9,164 nucleotides of DNA, taken from contig JAEYNI010000292.1 in assembly GCA_023412635.1 (NCBI GenBank), positions 1-9,164 on the forward strand, in the 5' to 3' direction. Shown in pieces: positions 8,148-9,164 of the stretch. This stretch comes from Bacillota bacterium (GTDB lineage: Bacteria > Bacillota > Clostridia > Acetivibrionales > DSM-1351). The notes under the pieces are model-generated. The model was not told the DNA's origin. It saw only the letters and a program-made list of their open reading frames with translations, and did no database searches. Position 1 is the first letter of the stretch, and each line of letters opens with the position of its first letter. The position numbers and the translations under genes were made by a program.

Positions 8148-9164
8148 TTACTCTCACCCTCCTGTCAAAATCAATAAAATGTTGAACGAAGGCCTGGGAG
8201 TTGCTTATTCCAGATTTCACAGCCAATTCGTACAGAGAAGTTCTCTTTAAGCTCGCCTTATTAATTATTTCATCATTGGTGAGAATTGAAGCAGGCACAG
8301 CATCTGCAATTACCCTGCCTTCTGCCATAACCAAACACCGTTCGGTATATTCCAGGAGCAAATGCATGTCATGGGTAATCATCACAATTGTTGTACCGTT
8401 CTTTCTGTTTAGTTCAAGTAAGAATTCCATAAATTCGGTGTAATGCATAAAATCCTGACCTGCCGTAGGTTCATCAAGTATAATAATCTGAGGCTCCAAA
8501 ACAAGAATTGAAGCTATGGTTACTCGCTTTTTTTGACCATAGCTCAATGCTGAAACCGGCCAGTTTCTGTATTCAAAAAGTCCACAGGTTTTCAATGTAT
8601 CCAAAACCCGGTCATTGATATCCTTCCTGCTCCAGCCTCTGGTCATTAGACCCAGAGCTACTTCATCAAAAATCATGGGTTTTGATATCATATGGTTGGG
8701 GTTTTGCATTACAAGACCAATTTTCTGTGCTCTTTCGGTAATACTGTCATCATCAATACTATTTCCATTAAAAAAAATAGTACCTGCTGATTGCTTTTCA
8801 AATCCACATATAACTTTTGATAGTGTAGACTTTCCTGCTCCGTTCTGCCCCACAAGCCCGACCATCTCGCCCTTGTTAATAGAGATATTAATATCTGAAA
8901 TCACCGGTTTCTTTTGATCATACCCGAATCCAATATTTTTTAGTTCCAATTGCTTTAAAAACTGAGATGTGGCCGGTTCAGAAAACTTATTCTCATACCA
9001 GCTGACAAGCGGGTTTTTCAGTTCATCCAATTTTATTGAATTTATATGTTCCGGATGAATTGATGCAGAAATCTTACTACCCGCATATTTTAGTGCAGTT
9101 ATATATAAAGGCTCACGTATACCTGTTGCTTTCAAGATTCCTGACGCAAGCAACTCAGCCGGCT
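8125..9164 (-). CDS. ECF transporter ATPase, C-terminal half of a likely fused double-ABC protein (5' partial)
   Basis: The frame is open to the right edge; a TTG at 9153 is not the start, as conserved residues (PAE) continue before it. Numbering from that TTG, residues 1-68 are not part of the ABC domain. They include GIREPLYITALKYAG at 11-25, a sequence typical of the linker between the two ATPase domains of fused EcfA (YkoD-like) proteins. The ABC domain follows: Walker A GQNGAGKST at 102-110, Q-loop Gln150 (VMQNPNHM), signature LSYGQKKR at 203-210 (Tyr in place of the second Gly), Walker B IIILDEPT at 223-230 with catalytic Glu228, and H-loop His261 (MITHD). It hydrolyses ATP at the cytoplasmic face to drive uptake through EcfT and an S component. 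The stop codon overlaps ecfT. The N-terminal domain, the S component and any riboswitch would lie beyond the window. Confidence 0.93.
   Translation of the reverse strand, partial: PAELLASGILKATGIREPLYITALKYAGSKISASIHPEHINSIKLDELKNPLVSWYENKFSEPATSQFLKQLELKNIGFGYDQKKPVISDINISINKGEMVGLVGQNGAGKSTLSKVICGFEKQSAGTIFFNGNSIDDDSITERAQKIGLVMQNPNHMISKPMIFDEVALGLMTRGWSRKDINDRVLDTLKTCGLFEYRNWPVSALSYGQKKRVTIASILVLEPQIIILDEPTAGQDFMHYTEFMEFLLELNRKNGTTIVMITHDMHLLLEYTERCLVMAEGRVIADAVPASILTNDEIINKASLKRTSLYELAVKSGISNSQAFVQHFIDFDRRVRVNGTNVNL

Noticed and set aside
8615..8917. 100-codon plus-strand frame opposite the ECF ATPase
   Set aside because: Shadow of the ABC domain codons; no independent evidence.
9151..9153. 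TTG as the start of the ECF ATPase gene
   Set aside because: The frame continues to the right edge with linker-like residues; the gene is cut by the window.

Overview
The window looks like a chromosomal segment of a low-GC Gram-positive anaerobe. The AT-rich intergenic DNA, strong AGGAGG-type ribosome binding sites and the gene families present (ECF transporter, azlCD, glpK, proA) suggest a clostridium, possibly of the Ruminiclostridium type. The genus is an inference. I see no phage, insertion sequence, CRISPR array, tRNA or rRNA.

Layout. Positions 3-2438 (+) hold the 3' part of a large gene that runs off the left edge. Its product starts in the window inside a degenerate cyclic-nucleotide-binding-like fold and continues into about 700 residues of a mostly helical region I cannot assign to a function. 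It is followed by a G-rich 7-bp tandem repeat (2444-2530) and a hairpin terminator (2538-2564) that can serve both directions. Everything to the right is on the minus strand. In transcription order from the right edge these are: the C-terminal half of an apparently fused ECF ATPase (8125-9164) overlapping ecfT (7320-8147); azlC-azlD (7213-6092), encoding a branched-chain amino acid exporter; glpK (6037-4484), glycerol kinase; proA (4323-3025), the second enzyme of proline synthesis; and ridA (2976-2596), an enamine/imine deaminase. The cNBD-like gene and the minus-strand block converge on the terminator.

Function. The minus-strand genes form several small modules. ecfA and ecfT overlap by 23 bp and encode the energising part of a vitamin or metal importer; the substrate-binding S component is not in the window. 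azlC and azlD abut exactly (TAA-ATG) and should be translationally coupled. A promoter-like sequence with an overlapping perfect inverted repeat sits in front of azlC. glpK may have its own promoter inside the end of azlD. proA and ridA are 48 bp apart and probably co-transcribed. No proB lies next to proA.

Most of the window is ordinary housekeeping. The points I would look at again are the unassigned cNBD-like protein, the heptamer repeat array behind it, an insertion of about 18 residues in GlpK at the loop that carries allosteric or PTS control in known homologues, and the palindrome on the azlC promoter. I found no convincing new multi-gene system.
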